DNA from: Neurospora tetrasperma FGSC 2508
Lineage: Eukaryota > Ascomycota > Sordariomycetes > Sordariales > Sordariaceae
Assembly (NCBI RefSeq): GCF_000213175.1
Contig: NW_009799179.1
Span: 1,251,713-1,315,712, forward strand
DNA: 64,000 bases
Reading direction: 5' to 3'
Under the pieces are notes generated by a model, which had not been told where the DNA came from, searched no databases, and saw nothing but the letters and a program-made list of their open reading frames with translations. Of this stretch, positions 35,227 to 45,554 are shown piece by piece (the first letter of the stretch is position 1; each line of letters begins with the position of its first letter). A program made the translations under genes and the position numbers.

Positions 35227-37316
35227 CTTGTCACGATCCACGACTTGACAAGGCAAAATGTCGCAAAAGGTCCAGGAGGCGTAGATTGCTTGGTAGTATG
35301 TCCAGATCCAATTCCTGTTTCAGAGAACGGTTGTAACCAAACTACTGGTATCAGCCAAGTGTTCCCTCTAATGTTGTTGGTAGTAGGCACCTCTGGTGTA
35401 GTGGCGAAGCCGGCAAGGATGGATAGAGACTGTTGGTTGATAGTTCCAAGGTGGATGTGAAGGGTATTCTCGATTCAAGCAAGGACAAGATGGGGCCCCC
35501 GCGACGTGCTCGTAGACGAAAGTACCTTCGCCGTTCGATACCTCCGACAACGACGGAAGCAGTGTGGGTCAATGTACGGGAGGCATGCGGCAAGGGGTTA
35601 GGGGTGGTCAGAACAGCCGGGCCTATCAAGACGCCACGGGAAGACGTCTAGTGCTTTCTGGATCGGGAAGAGCAAGCAGGTGGGCTACCAGGGGAGGAGT
35701 GTCAAGGCTGCATATAGCCCTCGATAAAGAAGGACGACACGACAGTGCGGGAGAGGTGTGTTTTTCTGTGATGGCTGCCGGGAGGAAAGTGTGTTCAAAC
35801 CTGGGTAGATTAGCCAAAGAATCAGTTGGGCCGGTATAGTAGCATCCAAGTTTGCGGTGCCTCATACGCACCAGGTATGATCTCTCCGTGGGGAAAAGAG
35901 TTCGTCAAGAGATGGGTGGGTCGATCAGGGCCAGTAGTGACATGCGATTGTTCTGTTGGTATGCTAGGCTGGGACTACAAAACCTAAACAAGCACCGTCC
36001 TACCAGGCCATTGGCTGCCGCGTGTGGTGAGCGAAGGGACAGAGAGAAAATTGATATCAGGTCTGTGTAGAATACAGTAGGGTGCCGCGGCAGAACTCGA
36101 GATAGATCCGTATAGAGGGCCAATATGCTTGCTTGCCATGTAAATGGTACGTCCGAGGGAGCTCGAACCAGGGGACGACGTACCTTTTGAGAGACATGGG
36201 ACGAGCAGAGACGAAGGAGAGCTAAGGTACGGCCAACTCTCGGCAACCTCCTGCAACCCCAAGGTAAGGCAGAGGCAGCAAGGGTAAAGAAAAAGCCCTA
36301 ACTGGCAACGCAGATTGCTGGGAAATGCCCCTGACGAGCAAGGAAGGCCGCTTCACTTGCAGAGATATTGGCTTCCGTCACGAATTCCGGTCGCTCCAGT
36401 TGTGTACAATCCTTGCTCGTTCAATAGGGAGGGGGTGTGCAGAACGAGACCAGGCTATCCCGGCCCATATTGGAGTACACAATGAGGCTAGCCTTGATGG
36501 ACTTAGTGAAGTGGGCAGTTCCAGATGGCCAAGCTTGAGCCGGGCCCGCTGGAGCCTGGGGTGGGCGCAGAAGATATTCAGGCGTAAGAGACTCCTGTCT
36601 GGTTACCAGTCCCGGCACAGTGGCGTTCTGGTGTTGTTGTTGATGATGTGACACAGACAGACAAACGTGTAACTGGAATTCATCTGGAGGGAGGTGGTCC
36701 TTTCTTAGGCGACCAGACCAGCCTCAGAAGGCCAGTAATCAAAAATCGCGCCGGAAAACGGGGTAGTCACTTACATAGAACGATTCGTGGTGGTCATGAT
36801 GTGTCGGCCTCTTGAGGCGCAGAATTCGAGGCTGAAGAGGTGAGGTCGCATACAGGCGGCCAACCCATTACTGCAAATCTGGATCGACATATCATGGAGG
36901 ACTTAAGCAGACATCGATGAACCGCCAACACCGACTGCCTTGCCATGGAATCCATGGAGCAAAGCAGTCGAATATGGGTTGATTGAGGGGCGTCTCGTTT
37001 CCTCCATCTGCTGGGCTTGCCGTAGGTAAGTATCGCAAATGGTGGGTTGGGTCGCCGGAATTTGTTAGTGCAGCCAACGAGATACAGGCAGCGTCGTCAG
37101 GTAGTACTACGGTTAGGTTTGCATCCATAGAGGTCGGTACACACCGAGACAAATCCGATTTGTCCAGAATCCGAGTCCATTTAGGTTCTCACCTCAGCAA
37201 AGGGAACCGAGCGGCTCTGAAGATTAACATCTGACTTTAGGCAAGGTGATTTCGTGGAATAAGGGAGAGAACCACTGGGGTTGACCTGCGGGCTACTCCT
37301 TTCGCCCTGGCTTGTC

Positions 37317-37591
37317 ATGGGTGCAAGGTACGTAATCGGATATGGGTGTCCAGGGAAGGGGGGGTACAAAGATGCGATTCGCTGACTTCACGCAGCGATG
37401 AAGACAGTGATGTGCTGAGACATGATTTCCATTGGGTTGAATTGATTGTCGCTATTACCGAAATGGGTAATCCAGCAGAGACTGCATCGCCGAAAGAGGA
37501 CTCTAAGCGGCCGAGATTCGCCAAGATTGAAGTCTCGATATCTCCATCTCCAGGACCAGTTTCCCCTTTTGAACCTAGGCCATCTGAGTAG
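37317..37591 (+). CDS. Candidate two-exon small gene, unknown function
   Basis: Exons 37317-37327 and 37396-37591, joined over a canonical 68-nt intron (GTACGT, GCTGAC, CGCAG), would encode about 68 residues with an acidic start and the stretch HDFHWVELIVAITEMGNP. The first exon would be only 11 nt, which is unusual; an upstream exon may be missed. Composition of exon 2 is protein-like, but I recognise no family. Confidence 0.3.
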
Positions 37592-37860
37592 TGTCGTTCT
37601 ACACAATGACCTTGTCGCATGAACCGTGGCTCGCGTGACTTGGGGCCGGGCATCGTTCTGAGCGAACAGGTCCTGGATGTCTTGGAGAGGGCCAGGGGGG
37701 TTGTCGAAAAGTTGCAAAATGCTTGTTTTCTGGAACTCGTTGCCCAGTTCGGTCGAGATGCCGCACGCAGTGATGATCTGATGTCCCTCCAGGGTCAGAG
37801 TTATTAGCCTAGGTACACTAGCCCTCGCCTGCCCGTACTAAGGTGCCCTGCCTGGGGATG

Positions 37861-37887
37861 GAGGGCCTGGAGGGCCTGGAGGGCTCG
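37861..37887. repeat. 9-bp GAGGGCCTG tandem repeat
   Basis: Two perfect units and a third with changes near its end. Confidence 0.8.
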
Positions 37888-38466
37888 GTACCTACCTACC
37901 TGGGCTGTAGTAGTAACGACAGTGGTGGGTGGCACATTGCGCCCGTAGCACGCTGCTATTACCCACACTCAATCGGAGGTCTGGACGGGAGGTAACGAGG
38001 GAACGGGGGTGACGAAGTGGAAGTGTAGAGGGAGATAGGTAGAGGTAGTATTTTGAAATATCCAGATCGCGCTAAAGTCGCCGCGGCCTGGGAACGGGCG
38101 AGCCGTCTGCCCTGCGTGCCCTATTATATGTAAGGTACCTTATCCGGCGTGCTGGTGATGCTGGTTTCGTCTTGACTGTATTCACACGGGGCGTCGAAAT
38201 GGCCAATGCCCCATTCCTTGTGCCTGCCCCGTCTACACTACATATCGCCAATCAGGGACTTTAACCTTCCCGGTCTGGCTTGAACTGGATCGCCGCCAGG
38301 GGTCTCCAAATTTCTCTCAATATTCCTTCCAATCTCGTACCGGTGACAGCAGCCTTCCTCGCTGCAACCTTCTCTTCGTACCACTGCACCTGAGGAATGT
38401 CCACGCCCTAGCAGATTGCTCTACGGTACGGGCTGTCGACAACGCAATCGTCCCACTTTTCCTTGG

Positions 38467-38492
38467 TTTTTTTTTTTTTTTTTTTTTTTTTT
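38467..38492. repeat. 26-nt poly-T run
   Basis: Uninterrupted T run. Confidence 0.9.
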
Positions 38493-39472
38493 CTTCTCTG
38501 TTTTTTGGCTACCTTAGGTACCTATTGATGTCTTCGAGATGCTTATCAGCCCGAACGGGAAGGGCGATTCCGTGTCTCGGGGAGCTCGTGCTTCCCGGTA
38601 AAAGTCCATGTGTGGTGTAAAATGTCCCCGGTTTGCGGTTGGGATCTGTTAGCGTTCACTGGTGGAAAGAGCGACGGAAGTTGAAACTTGGGGGAGTGCA
38701 GCTTCTGTACCATCAGAGCGAGTGCGGGGGGTCGGATGTTCATCGGGGGGTTCGCCTACAGGGAAACTCCAATTTTCTGCGACTCTTCATCTCTTGCACA
38801 AATCAATCACCTGCTGCAGCCCAACAGCGGTCACCTTCTGGATCCATTCCATCGCCAACTCCAGTTGCCCTCGCGACCGACTTGCACCCCGACTCAAACT
38901 GCTGGCGTCCTCTCACCACCGGTATCAGAGAAACAGTGACGGTAGCGTCATGCGGCCCCGAAGACGACTCGCTTTTGGCTTGGTCACTTCGGGCTAGACC
39001 GGGACCCCGCTTACTGGCCCTCTGGCCGCCTTTTGCGGCCACCACAGCCATGTTGGAAGCTACCGTGCTTCAACCACCAACACTCCGCCTCCGGCCGATA
39101 TAAAATCGGGCCTGACATACCGGCCCACTAGACGTCGACGAGCAACATGTGGATGGGGCATTGGGAACATAGTACCGTCGGGTTGGTTAGTTGGAGGCGC
39201 GTCATGGAGGGTTTCCGGAGGCCCAGGCGGAGGAATATCACACTCCCCTGCTCTCAACTCGCCAAAGGCGTCGAGCGAGGACCTGAGAGCTCCGTCGCCT
39301 ATTGTTGCAGCCTCTTCTGCATTCGACCAAAGATGCCATCTGAGATGGACCATGGAAACACATGGTCTCATTGGCGGCAGTACGACCGAAGACGCTCCCT
39401 CACCCGGACAAGATGGTGGAGTCGTTCAGTGCGTGTGACTGCGGAGTCTGCCTGCTCTTCGCCCAGGTTGCT

Positions 39473-39476
<4 letters not shown>

Positions 39477-39516
<40 letters not shown>
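39477..39516. repeat. 40-nt poly-T run
   Basis: The longest mononucleotide run in the window. No adjoining retroelement body or target-site duplication is visible. Confidence 0.9.
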
Positions 39517-39517
<1 letters not shown>

Positions 39518-39920
39518 GAAGAGCGTCTTGGGATACACTGTACCTCAGCTGTGAGGCGATGGTGATGTGATGCGTCTTCTCTAAAACCCCTAAACTCGCA
39601 CAAATTTGCAATCGACTGACCTTTTCAGGGCGCACACCAGTTCGACATGATGAGAAATGATCACATTCGAGCATCAATGAGGGGACGTCATAGATTGGTT
39701 TCCGACGCCATAGTGATCTTTCGTAACTAACGCATGATCTGGGACACACTCAACAATCTTGGCTCAAGGTGAGGGCGGCATATCTCATGACGGTGGCACG
39801 GCGCTCAGTGTTCGATGCATCGCTAAAACGCTCACATATGTTGCATACCGCGCTGCGGCCAGTCCATGAGCATATCTCACAAGTCCTTCCTTGCTATTGA
39901 GGGTAAAAGGTATCCTAGTC

Positions 39921-40136
39921 CTAGGATAAGACGGGCAAACTTCTGGCCATCCCACGAAAGTCACCATATTTCATGAGCATCCTGGACAGGAGACAGCGTT
40001 GCGAGTCCGCGGAGTCTATGGCATTCAACATAGACGAGGGATCCAAAGGGACACTGTTGGTTGATTCATCGGCTGTTTGCGGCTCTTGGCGTTCAAACAA
40101 GCGAGGGCCGGCATGTAACTCACTATGTTCCGGCAT
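39921..40136 (-). CDS. Candidate small protein or decayed gene fragment, unknown
   Basis: 71 codons starting MPEHSELHAGPRLFERQE. TATAAA on the minus strand lies about 110 nt upstream (near 40244-40249), and the leader ends in a CT-rich segment directly before the ATG. A second protein-like frame follows downstream in another phase (39785-39967, with LVRYAHGLAAARYA), which suggests a frameshifted gene remnant or a missed intron. No family recognised. Confidence 0.3.
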   Translation of the reverse strand: MPEHSELHAGPRLFERQEPQTADESTNSVPLDPSSMLNAIDSADSQRCLLSRMLMKYGDFRGMARSLPVLS

Positions 40137-40321
40137 AGGGGAAAGTGAAGAGAACTAACAACACCGCGGCTCTTGCCCTGATCAATATTTGGGAAAGGGT
40201 GGTAAATTGGCGAGGTTGAGTGGGTATTTACCGTTCACTACGCTTTATACCCGCGTGTTCGCGATTATGTCTGTGATGGCGCCCAATCTGCCAATCACAG
40301 GACCGAGTAGCCGCCATAACC

Positions 40322-40594
40322 ATGCAACCGGTAAGCGCCATCGACACCTCAGGGCAACTCTATCGCTTGTATACCTATCTTCCATCTGCTGTGTGCTGAC
40401 CAACTATGCAGCCCATACCAGGCTTCACTAGCATCTACCACCTCGATGATAGCTTTTGTCATAAATCGATGTTGTATCCCTACCTGATGGAGACTGAGTC
40501 ACGCTTATCTGTAACCCGAGAGAGGATAAGTACCAACAGTCATTATACTCGGCCTCTGACCGTAGGGTCGATCATACCTGGGCTTTGGCTGTGA
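40322..40594 (+). CDS. Candidate two-exon small gene, unknown function
   Basis: A good plus-strand intron (40331-40411: GTAAGC, GTGCTGAC, TGCAG) joins a 9-nt first exon ATGCAACCG to an exon with the run FTSIYHLDDSFCHKSM, ending at 40594; about 63 residues. It overlaps nothing certain but lies opposite the coding-like minus frame at 40505-40723. Could be chance. Confidence 0.22.
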
Positions 40595-42215
40595 TGAGGC
40601 ACTATTACTTTCCACCACACTGTTCAAGTACGGCTGGTAATTATGGGTAGCATCGTGCTTTGACTGTATCACAGGTTCCGGTTTACCACATGCCCCTGCC
40701 GGATATGGTTCCTGGCCCGGCATCCCCGCCGCGGCGTGTCAACTGTGATGGCCCGATTGGCAGAAGTTTTCTGCATTCAATCCAGCTGTGGTGATATTGC
40801 CTTGACCCAGCTTCAATCTTCAATACGACATGCAGAAGACACCGGTGGGACCATGCCGTCTTGCCCTTGTGATATCGGGATCAAGTCGGAAGCATTCGAG
40901 CGTAGTTCGCACAGCAAACGTATACCGGCCCTCCTTCTTCATAACCCTTGGTCGTAATTACTGGCCAGCAATCTCTTCAGTTGAGCAAGGGTACCAGAAC
41001 TCCCCCATGCCGGAGAAGGTACCGCAGAAGTGGGCAGGCCTCCATGGGATGATGGTAGAGCTTCACAAATTGGGGAAACATGCTCATATGCGTGGGCTAG
41101 ATGCGAGGTATCCTAGCCCACTTGTCGTTGGTGATAGGACTCCGGACCGATTGAAGCGCACCAACAGTACCGTTTAGAAAGCTATCATAGACCGCATCGA
41201 CTGGGGTCGATGACAGGCATGCATCTCGAGGTACTAAACACACCCCTTCCTTCGCAATCCAATTTGCGGGTGTCTTATATCGTCATGGCACTGTCGGATA
41301 CGATATAATCTCCTCAGGGCCTACGTTCAACACGTGTAGTCCGCCATCTGTATTTGTCTTTGTCCTTGTCAACACAAGCAAGACAGTTTATCAGTTCCGT
41401 GACGAAAGGGCTACCAAGCCAACAACTCGACCTTGATGAGCTATAGACAGGGTCGGACCGCATTTATGATTTTCATCAATCCTTGATCCGAAACAAACCA
41501 TGCGGATGCTTTGTTCGGGATACTTATCAAGGTAATCGTCTATATATGGTATGAGACCTCTACAGTTGCGATAACATCCCCTTCGGCCGAATCACATGCT
41601 TACACGATTGAGCAATGCTGCCGGTTTTAGGCGTTCTGGCAATGCACGGAAAATCGACACGTAAGCTGCATGCTTCCATCCGTCCACTCACATCATATTT
41701 CTTCCCGCAATCTTGCCCCAGACCTGGGAAGAGGGGGAAATAATACGCTGTTCAGTGGATAGATTTTGTATCTACCGTGAGACGGTGAAGCGACTACAGC
41801 TACCTTGGGGGTTCGCATCCAGCCATTCTATTCTTCGATAGCATACTGACTCTGGAATAGCATTTTCTCGATTTTCCTACGTCTTTCTCGGTCACATGCT
41901 CCCTGGCGTGAAGCTAACGCGGACTAGGGGGAGCGCAAGACAGGGCAAAGCACACCATGAAATTACGTGTTGGGATTCCCCAAAGGGTCAAGGCGCCCTA
42001 CTTAAGGAAACTTGAACTGGTGACGCAGTTGGCGGATCAGTACTAGTGTATCCCCTTCTAGTCTGAGTGCTTCTCGACTTCCCAAGGCCTTTCTTTGCCT
42101 TGTACCTTTTGGCGGCTGGCCCCGGTTGAGGTGGCCCGTTTGGGGTAGGTTCCATTACCCCAGACTTGCGTGGTTGAGCTCCAGCTTTCCCCGCGCCCCA
42201 CCCCCGAAATCCCGG

Positions 42216-42673
42216 ATGTCAAGCGACGGTCGCAACATCTTCCGAGATATCTTCGACGACTTATCCGGCGACCAATCAAGGCCAGCCGCGGCCCGGTCAA
42301 TCGAGGACGGCGTGTCGGAGAGACCGCCCAGACCTGCGCCAGAGCCGCTCATTGCCCCACATTTTATAGGCTACCCCTGGTGAGTATCAAAGTCTATTCT
42401 CGTTTCCGCCGCCACGATGGCATTGTCCCATCCGCTATCATTCCACCGGTCTATGGGCAGGTGCGCAAGCCCGTCGAGCTACCGCTGCCTTACAGGGCAT
42501 TTGACGTCGACATCACTAGCCCTCTTCGCATGCGTTTCCCTACCTACCCCCAGACTCGAGGCTGGCCAGTTCGCACCGCTTGCCAATGTCTTTTCACTCG
42601 TTGTCAGCTTGCGGATAACAAAGGCTTTGAACCCCTCATCACGCCGCCATCCCGCTCTGTCCCAAGCCAATGA
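42216..42673 (+). CDS. Candidate small gene with one intron, unknown function
   Basis: Exon 1 (42216-42379) has 54 protein-like codons beginning MSSDGRNIFRDIFDDLSG and ends at a GTGAGT donor. A possible exon 2 is 42496-42673 using the acceptor TTACAG, giving about 114 residues; another acceptor at 42460 leads to a different frame. The branch site is not canonical in either case, so the 3' structure is uncertain. No recognised domain. Confidence 0.33.
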
Positions 42674-43286
42674 CAAACCCACGTGTGCTGGCTCTCTGGC
42701 CTGGCGCCATCAAGCTCCGGCGAGGGGGGGACCTCGCTTTGATCAATCCAATCATGCGACATGGAGGTTTTTAGCTCGGGGTAGGGGTGTGTGCTCTTGC
42801 GTCCTCTTGCAGCATCGTTGCAGACAAGGCTTGGCAGGCAGTCGTCCTAGGGGTTGGAGAAAGTTGGCGTCGGGGGGGCCCAGGGAACACTGGCGCTCTC
42901 TCGATCACCTTGTTCATGTGAGTTCAAGTGCGGAGCACCGAAAAAAAAAAAAAAAAACAGCAATGATTTGCTGCTTGCACCTGCCGTGCGGTTGATAAGC
43001 AGTCGGCCAAGTGTTGCTCGAGTCAGGATACCTACCTCTAAGGGCATGCCCCGTCTGCATGGAGCCCCCTTCTTTTCTCCAGAGCTCCTCCTTCCATCTC
43101 TATATCAACCCCAACTCCCTCTGCTTTTTTCTTTTCTCATCACTGTTTCCCAAACACATCGCTTCAACCCAATTCTCGTTTCCTCACTCAACTCTCGCGA
43201 ACTAGCAACTACCAGCGGCCTCCTCCATCCACAAGTTAAAGCACCGCCACATTCCTCGGTCTTCAACCACTCTTCTATCACCAGCC

Positions 43287-43547
43287 ATGTCTTCTCAGGA
43301 TACCCGCTCCATGAGCCAGCGTCTTCGCCCTCGTCGTCCCTCGACCTTCCTTACCTTGGCTCCTATCATCTCCGGTGCCGAGCAAAAGCCCAAGGTCGCT
43401 TCTGCCGATGAGGCTGCTCTCGAGTCTCCTACTGAGAGCGTCAAGCAAGTAGAGGCCGACTCTGCCGAGGCCATCAAGCGCCGCGCCTCCAGTGTCAGCA
43501 GCCAGTCCTCCACCACTGGCGGATTCCGCTTCCTGAGGAACCACTAA
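43287..43547 (+). CDS. Small conserved-looking protein of 86 residues, probably highly expressed
   Basis: Single exon, 86 residues, basic N-terminus (QRLRPRRPSTFLTLAP), serine/alanine/glutamate-rich middle and a C-terminus ending GFRFLRNH. No signal peptide or membrane segment; probably disordered and soluble. Codons strongly prefer C-ending forms and common fungal choices, as in highly expressed genes. The upstream 250 bp are strikingly pyrimidine-rich, with a TATATC element near 43104 and a CACCAGCCATG start context. Both features fit an abundant or inducible transcript. I do not recognise a named family. It stands alone between two gene-poor stretches. Confidence 0.75.
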   Translation: MSSQDTRSMSQRLRPRRPSTFLTLAPIISGAEQKPKVASADEAALESPTESVKQVEADSAEAIKRRASSVSSQSSTTGGFRFLRNH

Positions 43548-43920
43548 AGGGTCGCACCACTTTTTTTTAGCGGTTGGCAATTTGCCCATCCTGTCGTTCA
43601 GTCATACTTTCAAGCGATAAAAAGATGGGGCAAGCACGAGCCTTGCTGCTGCATGACACATTTCCTTATCATATACCTTCCAGCCATGATGGCATGGATC
43701 CCATCGACATGGGGAGCACAACGATGTGCCATTTCGGCGGATAGAAACACACCTCTTGGGCGAAAATGGCAAACTGGATGATTCCTATACCACAAAGGCT
43801 TTCAAACGACGCTTCTCGGTCTTCTTTTTCTGTAATCCTCTGACAGGATTTTTGCGAATGGTACGCTCCACCAGGGATGGAGTTTTCAAAGGCGCTGCGG
43901 AAGGTCTTTTTTTTCCTCTT

Positions 43921-43930
<10 letters not shown>

Positions 43931-43953
<23 letters not shown>
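43931..43953. repeat. 23-nt poly-T run
   Basis: Uninterrupted T run in the 3' flank of the 86-residue gene, preceded by further T-rich sequence. Confidence 0.9.
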
Positions 43954-45522
43954 CCTCACTCTCGATAAGGAGTTGTGGAGGTGTCCTTCGGTTGACAAGG
44001 GACTGGAGGGATGGAATGTGTTTTTTTTTCCTTGGCAGTTTTGGGAAGGGGCAGGAGCCAAGCACACACATGGGAGGTTTTCTGGGATGTGCTGGCGGCA
44101 ACCAGCAAAGAAGGGGGGATCGACAAGAGGAAGACAGTATACCAATTTTCCAATGAGAACCTGATAGTTTTCTCTGCTTTTCTCGGTATTGTTATCGTTG
44201 TCTGTGAGCTGGCACAATGTCCAAACAAAAGAGTTTCAAACAAGTCAGGCAATTGAAACCTGAATTGTTTGGTTTCAGTCCCTCTCCCGGATCGACCTGC
44301 TCCCTTCCTTCCTCCCCACCAAGTTGTTCGTCTCGTATTTTTTTTTTTTTTTTCCCTCGCTTTTTCAGCGCCTGTCATGCACTTGATATATCCACCCATG
44401 ACGTTCGTGGTTTGGTCAACTTAACCATTCAAAGTTCTCCTTGAAGCATACCATGATAGGCAGCATTGCACAGGAATTGCCGGATGGTGGGTATCACGTC
44501 CAATCTTACCAACGAATAGGATAAGAGCCGTAGTTTGACAGAAGCAATGGAGAAAATCGCCTTCGTCCTTCACCGAACACCGAAAGAGAAAAAAAAATAA
44601 AAAAAATATTACCGATAAGGGTTGTCGACAACTTTGAACCGACGGTAGCCAAAACCCAAGTCGTCTTGGCGTTGCCCTTGGCCAGCATATCCTTGCCTCC
44701 GGCGCACCCGGCTTGGTCTTATATCCCCGATTGCGATAAGCCATCGAAACTTTATTTTGTCTACATCCGACTTGCCGTCGTTCTCGCCTTCCATCAACCA
44801 CTCTTTTGAAAGAATTTCACGACAGCGAGGAGACAGACACACTCCAGGCAGGGATGATTCAACAGCAGATTACACGGGCATCAATCATCAGCTGACACAT
44901 TCCCCCCCAAAAATCTCAAGCCGTTGGTGCAAGATTGCCCGTCTCAGCTCGCACAGCAGGAGGTGTTAGATCTTGGGCTTGGCAAAACACCTGAACACTT
45001 GGCGAAGAGGGGTAAAAACACAGAATGGCTGGAGGTTGATGGCAAAAAGAAGCGGTCTCCGGAAAAAGAAGAAGGGAACTGAAGGCTGACAAAGCGGTAA
45101 GAAGAATTCATGGCCAGATGTACATACATCTGAGGGTATGGAGAAAAAAAAAAGCAACGGTGTGTTTTGAGTGTCCAGTAATATGGACTTTTGTTGTTCG
45201 TTCGTAGCTATTGCTGGTCGGTAGATCTTGGGACAGAGGCTCAGATCTGCATCAAGGGGTTGCGCCGTTGTGTAGATCGCCGGCATTGTATTGTTGCACA
45301 TCTGATAACAACTGGCACTGGCTTGAGAAGCAAGTTCATTCACCGCTGAAGGGGCTACGTAGTGTATAATCTTATGGATTACGTGCGATAGAGTGATTGA
45401 GGTGCTGTTCAGTGTCCGATACACCTGAGGTCACTCACTCTTTGCCGGAAACCTAGGGACCGGTAACCTCAGCTATGGCGTCTCAACTTGAACCCAGGGC
45501 CTTCGTTTTGAGCTTCCAGGGC

Positions 45523-45554
45523 AATCAGACATAATCAGACATACGTATGTCTGA
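45523..45554. repeat. 10-bp direct duplication leading into a 20-bp perfect palindrome
   Basis: AATCAGACAT occurs twice in a row (45523-45542), and the second copy runs into the palindrome TCAGACATACGTATGTCTGA (45535-45554). It could form a hairpin or bind a dimeric protein. No gene adjoins it. Confidence 0.8.

Larger units (their letters stand above)
35053..43286. other. Gene-poor interval, second part
   Basis: About 8.2 kb with scattered exon-like pieces on both strands but no complete recognisable gene. It contains T runs at 38467-38492 and 39477-39516, a 17-A run at 42941-42957, a 9-bp triplet repeat at 37861-37887 and canonical intron signatures at 36263-36312, 37328-37395 and 40331-40411 on the plus strand. 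Candidate small genes within it are listed separately with low confidence. The mix of coding-like fragments on opposite strands suggests decayed genes or non-coding transcripts. Confidence 0.45.

Noticed and set aside
37015-37030. Minus strand reads ATACTTACCT, like the 5' end of U1 snRNA
   Set aside because: The following bases do not continue like U1; it is simply the complement of a GTAAGT donor-like site.
39147-39554. Plus frame downstream of a TATAAAA element
   Set aside because: Rich in tryptophan and arginine with a polyphenylalanine tail made by a T run; not protein-like.
41760-41830. tRNA-like segment with GTTCAGTGGATAGA and GGGGTTCGCATCC
   Set aside because: The putative T stem does not pair beyond two bases and no acceptor stem can be formed, so it is not a tRNA.
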